DNA of 64,000 nucleotides from Geobacillus thermocatenulatus. Its GTDB lineage: Bacteria > Bacillota > Bacilli > Bacillales > Anoxybacillaceae. Under the pieces are notes generated by a model that saw only the letters and a list, made by a program, of their open reading frames with translations, had not been told where the DNA came from and searched no databases. Where the stretch lies: contig NZ_NEWK01000002.1 in the NCBI RefSeq assembly GCF_002217655.1, positions 1,179,164 to 1,243,163 on the forward strand, written 5' to 3'. Below are positions 1 through 8,034 of this stretch, piece by piece. Each line of letters begins with the position of its first letter. Position 1 is the stretch's first letter. The position numbers were made by a program, and so were the translations under genes.

Positions 1-361
1 TCCAGGTGATGATCCCTTGGATGGATGAAGTGTGCTGCGCCAGCGCCGAAAGATACGCATCAGCAAAATCGACGCTGCAACAGGCGTAATCGTCTAATGC
101 CTTTCCAACAACTTCTTTGTCTATCGTCTTCACACAAGAAGCTTCTATGATTTGCTTCAGCTTGCTTGCGATTTCTCTCTTCGTATACCCGTACCGTTTC
201 GACTCGAGCACCCAGCAGCATTCCGCCACGACAAGAGGATGCAATAGGAACACAAATTCACCGTTGACCGCCTTTTCAAATACCCGATAGGCAACCAAAG
301 ATTGTTCCTCATCGTCATTGGTTAAAAAACGAATGATGATGTTTGTATCTAAAATATACAC
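1..361 (-). CDS. PIN-domain toxin, C-terminus cut by window edge
   Basis: Ribonuclease-type toxin of a type II toxin-antitoxin pair. The translation opens with YILDTNIIIRFL, the usual PIN beta-1 strand with its first metal-binding Asp, and later has CCSVDFADAYLSALA, carrying the acidic residues of the PIN active site near residue 100. I start it at a GTG (complement of 359-361) because GGGAGAAGAGG lies just upstream and the DTN motif should begin within a few residues. About 120 codons are visible; PIN toxins are usually 125-145 residues, so only the last few are missing. It lies 24 bp downstream of an AbrB-like antitoxin gene in the same direction, so the two are probably co-transcribed. The target RNA is unknown. 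Confidence 0.82.
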   Translation of the reverse strand, partial: MYILDTNIIIRFLTNDDEEQSLVAYRVFEKAVNGEFVFLLHPLVVAECCWVLESKRYGYTKREIASKLKQIIEASCVKTIDKEVVGKALDDYACCSVDFADAYLSALAQHTSSIQGIITW

Positions 362-385
362 GTTTCATCCTCTTCTCCCTATCAT

Positions 386-682
386 CTACTCTGCGTTCTT
401 TTCCCTCTTGGACATCCGTTCCTCTTTCGCTTGTTTGCGAATATCCTCCCATGCCATCGGACGGCTGTCTCCCCTAGGCGGCATGGTGCCGAACAAAGAT
501 AGCAACGCATCTTTCTTTTTCACCTTTAACGTCACCTCTTGATTTTCCCCATAAACAAACGCCACTTGGTCTCCCGGTTCTGCCCCCAGCACTTCTCTAA
601 TCTTCATTGGAATCGTCACTTGATGTTTCGATGAAAGTGTGGAGTAATACGTATACGTTTCATGTGAGGATGGCTTCATCAT
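386..682 (-). CDS. AbrB/MazE-type antitoxin
   Basis: A 98-residue DNA-binding antitoxin. Residues about 10-55 (YYSTLSSKHQVTIPMKIREV, then LGAEPGDQVAF) form the swapped-hairpin SpoVT-AbrB fold. The C-terminal half (DALLSLFGTMPPRG onward) is the charged tail that in VapB/AbrB antitoxins occupies the partner toxin. The PIN gene follows at 24 bp, which supports a VapBC-like pair. The start has a strong AAAGGAGG; a second ATG one codon later is equally possible. A perfect inverted repeat at 714-740, 32 bp upstream, is the likely autoregulatory operator. Confidence 0.85.
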   Translation of the reverse strand: MMKPSSHETYTYYSTLSSKHQVTIPMKIREVLGAEPGDQVAFVYGENQEVTLKVKKKDALLSLFGTMPPRGDSRPMAWEDIRKQAKEERMSKREKNAE

Positions 683-713
683 GATTCCTCCTTTCCTCTT
701 TGCTAATCATTTT

Positions 714-740
714 ATCTTTACTTAATCAAAAAGTAAAGAT
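714..740. promoter_or_regulatory. 10-bp perfect inverted repeat, probable antitoxin operator
   Basis: ATCTTTACTT and AAGTAAAGAT are exact complements separated by 7 bases. The repeat lies 32 bp upstream of the AbrB-like antitoxin start, where autorepression by the antitoxin or the toxin-antitoxin complex would be expected. Its role is inferred from symmetry and position only. Confidence 0.55.
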
Positions 741-781
741 CGTCTAATCCCCCAAGACTTCTATGGCAAGAACAAAAAAAC

Positions 782-1096
782 ATGTTCCCCAAATTTCCGA
801 AGCTGTTGAACAGCGCGGTCAACCGCCCGAAACAAAGCGCTTTCGGGCAGGACGCTGATCCAACCCTTTGGCTGAAGGCGGCAGCGTTATACGCCAGCCT
901 CTGCCAAAACCATCCGTTTCACAATGCCAATAAACGAACAGGCTTTGCCGCCATGAAACAGTTTCTTTGGCTAAACGGCTATCGCCTTGCCGCTCCGGAA
1001 AAAGAAGCAGAAGAATATACCGTGAAAATCGTAACCGATAAACCATCGATTGAGGAAATCGCGATGTGGATGGAAACGTGGGCGGAAAAAAGATGA
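782..1096 (+). pseudogene. Doc/Fic family remnant, N-terminus lost
   Basis: Residues about 40-58 contain the Fic/Doc motif as HPFHNANKRTGFAAM (consensus HPFxDGNKRT), and the C-terminal half aligns by eye with Doc (death-on-curing) proteins, which phosphorylate EF-Tu or AMPylate other targets. Doc proteins are about 125 residues and begin with a conserved region ending in LLESAxxRPxQ. Here only LLNSAVNRPKQS of that region is recognisable and nothing upstream in any frame supplies the missing 20-25 residues. There is no good ribosome binding site before the first ATG and no Phd-type antitoxin beside it. Asp in the motif is replaced by His/Asn. It is most likely a decaying fragment. Confidence 0.7.
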
Positions 1097-1198
1097 CCAA
1101 CGGCTTCTTCATTGTTCGTGATCCCTCCCCTCTTCACACATAATTCTCCTCCTCCGTCCCATACTAACGGTGACAATATCCGTCAAGGAGGGACCACG

Positions 1199-2062
1199 AT
1201 GGTCACAAAGCAACAAACGACACTGCCCCCGCAGCACCAAACGCGCCAGCCCGGCCTGCAAACGGAGATGAACCCGCAGCCGGTCACCATCAAAGACACG
1301 TATCAAGGAAGCGGCAAGCTCAAAAACAAAACCGCCATCATCAGCGGCGGCGACAGCGGCATCGGCCGGGCGGTCGCGGTCCATTTTGCCAAGGAAGGAG
1401 CCGATGTGGCGATTCTCTATCTCAACGAACATGAAGACGCCGAAGAAACGAAACGGCTCGTCGAGCAGGAAGGAAGACGGTGCCTGGCCATTGCGGGAGA
1501 CATTGGCGATGAAGCGTTTTGCAAAGAGGCGGTGAAACAGACGATCGAAGCGTTCGGCAAGCTCGATATCGTCGTCAATAACGCCGCCGAGCAGCACCCG
1601 CAGCCGAATTTTCTCAACATTACCGCCGAGCAGCTGGAAAAAACGTTTCGCACGAACGTGTTCGGCTGCTTTTTCCTAACGAAAGCGGCGCTCCCGCACT
1701 TAAAAAGCGGAAGCGCGATTATTAACACCGCTTCGATCACCGCCTACGAAGGAAACGAGCAACTCATCGACTACTCGGCGACAAAAGGGGCGATCGTCGC
1801 CTTCACCCGCTCGCTCGCCAAAGCGCTCGTCGGCCAAGGCATTCGCGTCAACGGCGTCGCCCCAGGCCCGATTTGGACGCCGCTCATCCCGTCGACGTTC
1901 AAAAGCGAGCAAGTCGCCACATTCGGTGCCAACACGCCGATGAAACGGCCCGGCCAGCCGTGCGAAGTCGCTCCGTGCTACGTCTTTTTGGCGAGCGACG
2001 AATCGTCGTACATGACCGGGCAAATGCTTCACGTCGACGGCGGAAAGTTCGTCAGCGGCTGA
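1199..2062 (+). CDS. Short-chain dehydrogenase/reductase (YdaD/YhxC type)
   Basis: A 287-residue classical SDR, NAD(P)H-dependent and cytosolic. The cofactor loop is AIISGGDSGIGRAVAVHFA near residue 45, the NNAAEQ structural motif follows near 130, and the catalytic Ser...YSATK is in SITAYEGNEQLIDYSATK. The 40-residue N-terminal extension before the Rossmann fold (a Gln/Pro-rich start, then PQPVTIKDTYQGSGKLKNK) is typical of the Bacillus general-stress SDRs YdaD, YhxC and YhxD. The start is set at 1199 by AAGGAGGG. An open frame continues upstream to 1112 but has no ribosome binding site. Substrate unknown. Confidence 0.88.
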   Translation: MVTKQQTTLPPQHQTRQPGLQTEMNPQPVTIKDTYQGSGKLKNKTAIISGGDSGIGRAVAVHFAKEGADVAILYLNEHEDAEETKRLVEQEGRRCLAIAGDIGDEAFCKEAVKQTIEAFGKLDIVVNNAAEQHPQPNFLNITAEQLEKTFRTNVFGCFFLTKAALPHLKSGSAIINTASITAYEGNEQLIDYSATKGAIVAFTRSLAKALVGQGIRVNGVAPGPIWTPLIPSTFKSEQVATFGANTPMKRPGQPCEVAPCYVFLASDESSYMTGQMLHVDGGKFVSG

Positions 2063-2092
2063 CCATCGCAGCCGCTGCGGTCAATCCTTTTT
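2054..2092 (+). terminator. Probable rho-independent terminator of the SDR gene
   Basis: AGCGGCTG pairs with CAGCCGCT across a 7-base loop overlapping the stop codon, followed after a short gap by CCTTTTT. The T-tract is not immediately adjacent, so confidence is moderate. Confidence 0.5.
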
Positions 2093-2204
2093 GACAAAAC
2101 TTCGTTACCTTTTCTTACAAAAATATAGAATTATTGTAAAGAAACCGATACGATAAAACTACGATGTTCCTCTACTTCTTTGCAAGGTGCCCCTCTTCTC
2201 TCAG

Positions 2205-2232
2205 TCCACCCCGGAATGGGGTGGATTTTTTT
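2205..2232 (+). terminator. Orphan rho-independent terminator
   Basis: TCCACCCC and GGGGTGGA flank a four-base loop and are followed by TTTTTTT. It sits just before a truncated histidine kinase and after no intact gene, so it may be the terminator of something now deleted. Confidence 0.75.
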
Positions 2233-2255
2233 GTATACAAAATTTATTTCCTCAC

Positions 2256-2870
2256 GTTAAAGCCAATTACGATGTACTATTGGCCAATCGCGAAGAAACA
2301 ATCGAGAGCCAAATCAAATGGCTCAACTATATTAAGATCGGAACGGACAGAATGGCAAAACTAATTAATGACCTATTGTCCCTAGCACAAATGGAAGATA
2401 TGAGTTTTGAAATACAAAAAGTTCCATTCAATATAAGCAACGCCATTCATGATGTGATTTTATCCATGGAAGCTGCAATGACCGATAAAAAGATTCAGCT
2501 CACCTGTTCCATTGAACCTGACGTCATGGTAAAAAGTGATCCAGAAAGAATCAAACAGGTTATCACCATTTTATTTGAGAATGCCGTCAAATATACAGAT
2601 GAAAAAGGGAAGATCGACTTATCTCTCAAAAAATCAAAACGTCATATTGTGTTTTCCATAAAAAATAGCGGGAAAGGGATCGCTAAACAAGACTTGCCAA
2701 AAATATTTGACAGATTTTATCGCGCCGATCCTTCTAGAACGCAAGAAACAGACGGCTATGGCTTAGGGCTGTCTATTGCAAAAGCCATCATAGAGAGGCT
2801 GGGCGGAGAAATTCGAGCGGAAAGCGTAGAAAATGAATATGCCGCTTTTACATGGACACTTGGACTTTAG
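2256..2870 (+). pseudogene. Sensor histidine kinase fragment (end of DHp plus HATPase_c)
   Basis: About 205 codons match the back half of an OmpR-partner histidine kinase: the end of the dimerisation helix (DRMAKLINDLLSLAQMED), the N box (ILFENAVKYT), G1 (FSIKNSGKGI), F (KIFDRFYRAD) and G2 (GYGLGLSIAKAI). The H-box with the phosphorylatable His, and everything before it, is missing. The match begins abruptly at VKANYDVLL, just after the orphan terminator. No response regulator is adjacent. Without the His it cannot be a normal kinase, so I treat it as an N-truncated pseudogene. Confidence 0.75.
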
Positions 2871-3166
2871 TGTATGGAGCACATCCCTTGTCAACAAGAA
2901 AGTGCATCCCCATCTTCTTCAACTGCTTGCAGGATAGCGGAACGGGGGACATTGTTGGCGGCTTTACTTGACAATGCCCCCTTACCCTGTTTTATCGTAA
3001 AATGTTCAAACAGCACACCAACATCATGAATTCATAAGACTGATCGCGAAAAAAAGAAACATCATCGGAATCGATGGATAGAACCTGAAAACGCCTCCGC
3101 GCTCCTCCTCTGTTTTAAGCAGTCAATAGTTCAAGGAATGCCACTGCATGTTTTCTATTCACCATC
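2871..3166. other. Intergenic stretch with no recognisable gene
   Basis: Short frames only, with no ribosome binding sites or known motifs. It lies between the kinase fragment and the 3' end of the transporter gene, and probably consists of decayed coding or mobile DNA. I see no clear terminator for the transporter operon here. Confidence 0.5.
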
Positions 3167-4510
3167 TCATGTGAAGAGGGTTTCCACCTCTTGTCCAGCA
3201 ACCGCTATGTCTCGTTTTTTCTTGCGCACGCAAAGAACAGCCAAAGAAGCGATAACGCCTGGCAGCGCAAAAGCAACAAAGCAGATGAAAATGGGGGCTT
3301 TCATTCCTAGCAGCACCCCGCCAAGCGTCGGGCCAACCATTCCTCCTAAGCGGCCGACGCCATTGGCCAATCCAATGCCCGTAGAGCGGACATGAGCGGG
3401 ATAATATTGCGAGACAAACGCATTCAACAAGCTTTGCGTTCCCATTGTACAAACACCAGCTACAGCGATGAGCGCATAAAGCCAAAACGTGTTGCTTTTC
3501 ATTCCCATCAACGACAAGCAAACAGCACCCACAATATACAAAGTCGCAATAAGCGGTTTGGAGCTTGCCATGCGATCGGCCATTCCGCCAATGATCAACG
3601 TCCCGATCAAGGCGCCTCCGTTTAGGAAAATAGCAAATACCAAGCTGGAAACAAGCGGATAACCGGCCGCTTCCATCAATTTCGGCAGCCATGTATTCAA
3701 GCCGTAAATCATGAGAAGCCCCATAAAATAGATTAGGCAAAACAAAATGGTCGTTACCGCTAAACCGTTTTGAAACAAACCGATAAACGGCACCTTTTCC
3801 TCTTTAACTGTTTGTCCGCCCACATCTGGAAGCGATTCATGGCTGTATGATTCATCGATTTTCCGCAGCACCTTCTCCAATTCCTCTCTTCTTCCACGCC
3901 GAAGCAAAAACTGGGGCGATTCCGGCAGCGCTTTCAACATAAACGGAACGATGACTAACGGGATGAAAGCGAACCATAAGACCGGACGCCATCCAATGTT
4001 GGGCAAACATACGACTGCGACAAGCGGCGCCAGGATCCCGCCTATTTGATTCCCGCATAACGCCAACGTAATCGACCGATTTTTATTCTTTTGCGGCATA
4101 TATTCCGTTAACAGGGAAATGACGGCAGGCAACGCTCCCCCAAACCCGATTCCAGCCAAAAAGCGGCACCATGAGAACAAGGTCGGTTCTTGGGCAAAAC
4201 CGGAAAGAGTTGTAGCAACACTAAAAAGCACGATCGATGCAACGATCAGCGGTTTTCGTCCAAAGCGATCTGCAAGCGCACTGAGCAAAATGGATCCAAA
4301 CAGCATGCCAAACAATCCATAGCTGCCGATCACCCCAGCCTGAACAGGACTGAGCCCCCACTCTTTCGATAAAACAGGAACGACAGAACCATAGACGACT
4401 AAGTCATACCCCTCAAATGAAATCGTAAACAGCCCCCATAGCAACAAAACAGCATGAAAACGGTTAAAATGACGCGTATTGAGAAACGCCTGTACAGCCC
4501 CTTGATTCAT
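3167..4510 (-). CDS. MFS transporter, aromatic acid:H+ symporter (AAHS) type
   Basis: A 447-residue, 12-helix major facilitator. The loop 2-3 signature is GSILLSALADRFGRKPLIV, and the N-terminal LLLWGLFTISFEGYDLVVYG carries the acidic residue in helix 1 typical of the AAHS family (PcaK, BenK, GalT), which import benzoates and hydroxybenzoates by proton symport. The start is chosen at 4510 because GGGGGAGAGG precedes it; longer frames upstream run into the dehydrogenase gene. It is the last gene of a five-gene operon, 25 bp after the dehydrogenase. Its neighbours suggest the cargo is the aromatic acid degraded by this cluster. Confidence 0.85.
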   Translation of the reverse strand: MNQGAVQAFLNTRHFNRFHAVLLLWGLFTISFEGYDLVVYGSVVPVLSKEWGLSPVQAGVIGSYGLFGMLFGSILLSALADRFGRKPLIVASIVLFSVATTLSGFAQEPTLFSWCRFLAGIGFGGALPAVISLLTEYMPQKNKNRSITLALCGNQIGGILAPLVAVVCLPNIGWRPVLWFAFIPLVIVPFMLKALPESPQFLLRRGRREELEKVLRKIDESYSHESLPDVGGQTVKEEKVPFIGLFQNGLAVTTILFCLIYFMGLLMIYGLNTWLPKLMEAAGYPLVSSLVFAIFLNGGALIGTLIIGGMADRMASSKPLIATLYIVGAVCLSLMGMKSNTFWLYALIAVAGVCTMGTQSLLNAFVSQYYPAHVRSTGIGLANGVGRLGGMVGPTLGGVLLGMKAPIFICFVAFALPGVIASLAVLCVRKKKRDIAVAGQEVETLFT

Positions 4511-4535
4511 CGTCTTCCTCTCCCCCATTGAAGAA

Positions 4536-5453
4536 TCAATTTTGATAGTCGTCCGTCTTTTTTCTATTTTTTCCTTCCAACATCTCCAGCAATGCATCAT
4601 AATGTTGCGGAAGATGGCCATTCCACAGCTCACGTATTCGGTGGTCGGCCAGCCATTGCAATTTTGCCGCCACGGCCTCAGACATTGTCGCATCAATGCC
4701 CAGCATGCCGAGCGTGGCCATCACTTCTCTCATTTCTGCCACCCGTCGCTCCGCATGAATAGCGGTGCGCGGCAACAGCAAATCCGCTGTTTCTTGCAGC
4801 GGCTGTGCGGTTATCGATTCATTTAGAGAAGCCAGCACCGTCTCCTCAACCCCATATATTCGGCTTGCATGCAACGTCTCAAGCAACAATGCCGAAACCC
4901 CTTTCATAAAAATGCTGCGAAACATTTTGATGGCTGACGAACTTCCAGGAGTTTCGCCAATGAATGTGACATTCATCCCCCATCCATTGGCTTCTTCTGC
5001 AAACCCGAGCGCCTTCGATCCGCTGACATAGATTGGCACTTTATGCTTTTTCAGAGGAACAGCGTCCATCACTGCCGCATCGATAAATGAGGCTCCTGTT
5101 TCGGCAATGCGTGCCGCCACTCGCTCCATTGTCATCGGAGAAGCCGCGTTCATATCAATGTAACAATGATCGGTATGCAAAAAGGGCTGAATGTTTTCCG
5201 CGATCATTTCCGCGACTTTCGCGCTGGCCGTGCAAAAAAGATGTATTGTGTTTTCGCAAAGTTCTTTCAAGGAAGCCGTGAGCGGGATGCCGAGCGCCGC
5301 TGCCCGCTCGCGGATCATAGCTCCATATAAAGGATGGTCGCTGTTTATGTCATAGGCGAAAATAGAGGTGATCTTCTTTTCTTCCAGCAGCCCGCTTGAC
5401 AGGGCAAAAGCCGCTTCTCCGAATCCAATAAATCCAATCGATGGTGCTATCAT
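4536..5453 (-). CDS. NAD(P)-dependent dehydrogenase, 6PGDH-like with DUF1932
   Basis: A 305-residue beta-hydroxyacid dehydrogenase-like enzyme. The Rossmann glycine motif is GFIGFGEAAFALSSGL at residues 6-21. The middle holds IDMNAASPMTMERVA and a DAAVMDAVP segment, and the C-terminal half (about 190-280) fits DUF1932, a helical domain seen in dehydrogenases of this superfamily. A strong GGGAG precedes the ATG. It lies 23 bp after the aldolase gene and 25 bp before the transporter. In the canonical protocatechuate 4,5-pathway an NADP-dependent dehydrogenase (LigC, a different family) oxidises the cyclised ring-cleavage product. This protein could fill that step here, by inference only. Confidence 0.75.
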   Translation of the reverse strand: MIAPSIGFIGFGEAAFALSSGLLEEKKITSIFAYDINSDHPLYGAMIRERAAALGIPLTASLKELCENTIHLFCTASAKVAEMIAENIQPFLHTDHCYIDMNAASPMTMERVAARIAETGASFIDAAVMDAVPLKKHKVPIYVSGSKALGFAEEANGWGMNVTFIGETPGSSSAIKMFRSIFMKGVSALLLETLHASRIYGVEETVLASLNESITAQPLQETADLLLPRTAIHAERRVAEMREVMATLGMLGIDATMSEAVAAKLQWLADHRIRELWNGHLPQHYDALLEMLEGKNRKKTDDYQN

Positions 5454-5476
5454 TTTTCATCTCCCGTTCAAAACGT

Positions 5477-6202
5477 TTATGTCACCTTGATTCCAAAAGA
5501 ACGCCGTTTTTGAAACGCTTCCTCGTTCTCGTAGTACACCACATTTTCTCTTTGCAATGTTGCTCGCAAATGGTAAAAATCTAAGCTCAGCTCGCCTTTT
5601 TCAATTTTCTGCTTTGTTTCCGCTTCTTTGTCAACGCGTTTTTTTGCCGCCTCCAATGATGAAGCCGCCTCATCTTTGCGAATCACTACCACTCCATCAT
5701 CGTCCGCCATGATGAGATCCCCTGGGTGGACGAGCACGCCAGCGCATACGGCGGGAGCGTTCACCCAACCGCCCCTCGCTTTTGTAGTGCCTTCCGGATG
5801 AACAGCTTTCGACCAAACTGGAAAGCCGAGTTCACGAATTTGTTTTACGTCGCGAATGCCAGCATCGATAATAAGCCCTTGTACGCCCCTCTTCATTAAC
5901 GCACGCACAATAAGCTCACCAATCATCCCATGAATTCCTTCGCCAATCGTTGCGACGACAAGTACGTCTCCAGGCTGACACACTTCAATGGCGGCATGGA
6001 TCATTAAATTATCTCCCGCGTAGCAAACGGCGGTCACTGCTGGCCCGCATATCGATATCCCCTGTTGAATCGGCTTCAGTTCAGGAGAAAGCAGCCCTTG
6101 CTTTCCTTGCGCTTCATACACGGTTGACACATCGTAATGTTTCAGTTCCTCGATGATTGACAAAGCTGGACGTTGAATGTTGCGAATGATGTATTTTTCC
6201 AT
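5477..6202 (-). CDS. RraA-family aldolase, probable 4-carboxy-4-hydroxy-2-oxoadipate aldolase (LigK/GalC type)
   Basis: A 241-residue class II pyruvate aldolase of the HMG/CHA aldolase family. Diagnostic segments are DVSTVYEAQGKQG, GPAVTAVCYAGDNLMIHAAIE, GEGIHGMIGELIVRALMKRG and DAGIRDVKQIRELGFPVW; the GE..G loop and R-D pair are the catalytic and metal-site residues. PGDLIMADDDGVVVI follows. The full C-terminal extension (FYHLRATLQ) matches catabolic LigK/GalC enzymes rather than the shorter RNase-E regulator RraA. The reaction is cleavage of 4-carboxy-4-hydroxy-2-oxoadipate to pyruvate and oxaloacetate. The start codon shares one base with the stop of the hydratase gene, a tight coupling that fits consecutive steps. 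Confidence 0.85.
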   Translation of the reverse strand: MEKYIIRNIQRPALSIIEELKHYDVSTVYEAQGKQGLLSPELKPIQQGISICGPAVTAVCYAGDNLMIHAAIEVCQPGDVLVVATIGEGIHGMIGELIVRALMKRGVQGLIIDAGIRDVKQIRELGFPVWSKAVHPEGTTKARGGWVNAPAVCAGVLVHPGDLIMADDDGVVVIRKDEAASSLEAAKKRVDKEAETKQKIEKGELSLDFYHLRATLQRENVVYYENEEAFQKRRSFGIKVT

Positions 6203-6930
6203 CAGATAAGCTCACCCCCTACAAGAGGGAAAAAACGGCTAAACGCTTCCGCGTATTGATATTGTTGATTGCCCGAGCACCGGCGTGCATGGTTGCCGCG
6301 TAAAGCTGCTTTAGCTGCATAATAGTCAATTAAATGTTTTTGCGCCTTGAAACAATTCATCGCTGCATATTTTTGTTCATACGTATCGGTAATATCAACG
6401 ATCACTTCCGGCTTGAAATCACTAATCTCCGATTGGTGCGGTTCAAAGCCAAACAGTTTCGGTTGCTTGATTTTCGGCAAATCGACATCGCGCACCCCAG
6501 CCGATGTCGCCAACACGGACGCTTCAAACACAAAACGGGAAACGGTTTCATGGTCGGGATTGAACGCATCACGCGGCCCATGTGTTAAAATCACATTCGG
6601 GCGAACCTCACGAATCTTTCTTACGAATTGCAACGTCCGCTCCGGCGTGATGGTCATATGATAATCTTCGTAATCCCAAATCTCGTAATCCTTCACTCCC
6701 AAGCATTCTGCCGCGGCTTCGATTTCACTTCGGCGTACCGCTTTAACGTTTTCAAGCGTCTGTCCTTCCACCTTCCATAAATCGTTTGATTCACCACGCG
6801 CTCCATAGCTCAAAATCACAAGCGACACATTGGCTCCAGCCTTTACATACTTCGCAATCGTCCCGCCGCCCCGCCAAACAAAATCAGCAGCATGGGCGCT
6901 GACGACTAATAGGTTTGTGTGTTGATCCAT
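6202..6930 (-). CDS. PIG-L/LmbE-family hydratase, probable 4-oxalomesaconate hydratase (GalB type)
   Basis: A 242-residue zinc enzyme. Near the N-terminus SAHAADFVWRGGG replaces the AHPDDE of ordinary LmbE deacetylases. This AHxADFVWR form is the one I associate with GalB of Pseudomonas putida, where His and Asp bind zinc. THGPRDAFNPDHETV supplies the third metal His. GalB hydrates 4-oxalomesaconate to the substrate of the adjacent LigK/GalC aldolase, and the gene overlaps the aldolase gene by one base. A GATAGGAGGAG ribosome site fixes the start. An amidase role for the same fold is the alternative, but context argues against it. Confidence 0.8.
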   Translation of the reverse strand: MDQHTNLLVVSAHAADFVWRGGGTIAKYVKAGANVSLVILSYGARGESNDLWKVEGQTLENVKAVRRSEIEAAAECLGVKDYEIWDYEDYHMTITPERTLQFVRKIREVRPNVILTHGPRDAFNPDHETVSRFVFEASVLATSAGVRDVDLPKIKQPKLFGFEPHQSEISDFKPEVIVDITDTYEQKYAAMNCFKAQKHLIDYYAAKAALRGNHARRCSGNQQYQYAEAFSRFFPLVGGELI

Positions 6931-6979
6931 GGCTTCTCCTCCTATCGAACACTTATTCTCTTTCTATAACCGGTTGCGC

Positions 6980-7885
6980 TTACACTTTCGAAGCGACTTC
7001 TTCCACGAGAATGGCTGTATTGATGACAGTCATTCGTTTGACTTCGTCCGGTGCAAAACCACCCTGCTCGATCAGTTGACGAACAAACTCGAGAAGCCCC
7101 TCATCGGGATAAACATTGCTTGGTTGCCCCAAATCGGTGGATAAAATGCAATGTTCGGGACCAACATACCGAATTTCCGCAAATACCGACTCCCACGTCG
7201 TCTTTCCTGATGCCGGTGTTGTAAAGCAATGTTCCATGATCGCTCCCATCTCAGCAAGCTCTTTTTGTTCCTCTTTGGACAAAGCGATCGATGGAAAGTT
7301 CGGATGGGTGATGACGATTTTCCGCACACCGACCGCACGAGCTTCTTTCACCAGTTCATAAATTTCCTGTTTGCCCACATGTCCCGTCGCCAAAATCAAA
7401 TCGTATTTTGCCATCACTTCCAAACAGTCGTACACTTCTTTTTTCAAACGATGGTTTTCATCTAAAATTCGAATGGTTGGCAACGCCTTTCCTTGCGCCT
7501 CAAACTCTAGACGCAACTTCGCCCAATGTGGCAATTTCGCAGGAGGGCTGTTGATGAAATGTTCTTGTTCGTTCGCAGCGTCAAACGTCGGCATCCACAC
7601 GATTTTCGCTCCGTCTCTTGCCGCCATTTCCACCGCAACAGCGTTTAACCCTCCAACTGTATTGTTTAGGCAGATTGCTCCAACCGCTTGAAATCCAGGA
7701 AACTGGCGATTGACCAAAGCTGCTCGTTCAGCGGTGCAGAAATAATGGGACTTAATGCCGTATCCCTTCATGCCAAGCCGTTGAAGCCGTGCTGCCATCT
7801 CAAAATCATCCAGTTTTCTCGGCAACACGTCAGGTCCGGTATGAACATGAAGATCATAAGCATCCTTCAGCAACTCTTCATACAA
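6980..7885 (-). CDS. DUF6282 family metallohydrolase-like protein
   Basis: A 301-residue amidohydrolase/PHP-like protein. It opens with AYDLHVHTGPD (H13-x-H15, a first-strand metal pair), followed by GIKSHYFCTAERA, GGLNAVAVEMAARDGAKIVWMP, LATGHVGKQEIYELV and VITHPNFPS, then LSTDLGQPSNVYPDEG. These give His and Asp residues at the end of successive strands as in TIM-barrel metal-dependent hydrolases. I recognise it as DUF6282; no function is established that I know of. It is the first gene of the operon, 49 bp before the hydratase, and could be the lactonase step (LigI-like chemistry). Its promoter region has palindromic operators. Confidence 0.7.
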   Translation of the reverse strand: MYEELLKDAYDLHVHTGPDVLPRKLDDFEMAARLQRLGMKGYGIKSHYFCTAERAALVNRQFPGFQAVGAICLNNTVGGLNAVAVEMAARDGAKIVWMPTFDAANEQEHFINSPPAKLPHWAKLRLEFEAQGKALPTIRILDENHRLKKEVYDCLEVMAKYDLILATGHVGKQEIYELVKEARAVGVRKIVITHPNFPSIALSKEEQKELAEMGAIMEHCFTTPASGKTTWESVFAEIRYVGPEHCILSTDLGQPSNVYPDEGLLEFVRQLIEQGGFAPDEVKRMTVINTAILVEEVASKV

Positions 7886-7905
7886 ACAGCATCCCTCTTT
7901 CTTTG

Positions 7906-7924
7906 AACAATATTGTTAAACAAT
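7906..7924. promoter_or_regulatory. Operator upstream of the catabolic operon
   Basis: Two overlapping palindromes: AACAATATTGTT at 7906-7917 and ATTGTTAAACAAT at 7912-7924. The second is the same core found at the dioxygenase promoter and, in the other orientation, at the GntR gene. It lies 21 bp upstream of the DUF6282 start codon, between it and the rest of the promoter region, as expected for repressor control. Confidence 0.65.
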
Positions 7925-7991
7925 TTTGTTTATGATTGAATTATAAAATATTATTCTTCATCATGTCAACAAAATCATTCAAAAATTTCGT

Positions 7992-8034
7992 AAAAAAAAA
8001 AGCTGGTTTCAGCTTTGTCGCTGAATAAACCAGC
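7992..8034 (-). terminator. Rho-independent terminator downstream of the GntR gene and element
   Basis: On the minus strand GCTGGTTT-ATTCAGC pairs with GCTG-AAACCAGC and is followed by a run of about nine T. It would stop transcription coming from the GntR regulator before the catabolic operon promoter. Confidence 0.8.

Noticed and set aside
1-1096. PIN/AbrB and Doc as one combined defence system
   Set aside because: The Doc part is truncated, in opposite orientation and lacks a partner antitoxin; there is no evidence they acted together.
2187-2870. The histidine kinase fragment as a functional soluble kinase
   Set aside because: No phospho-acceptor His, no partner regulator, and the homology starts abruptly.
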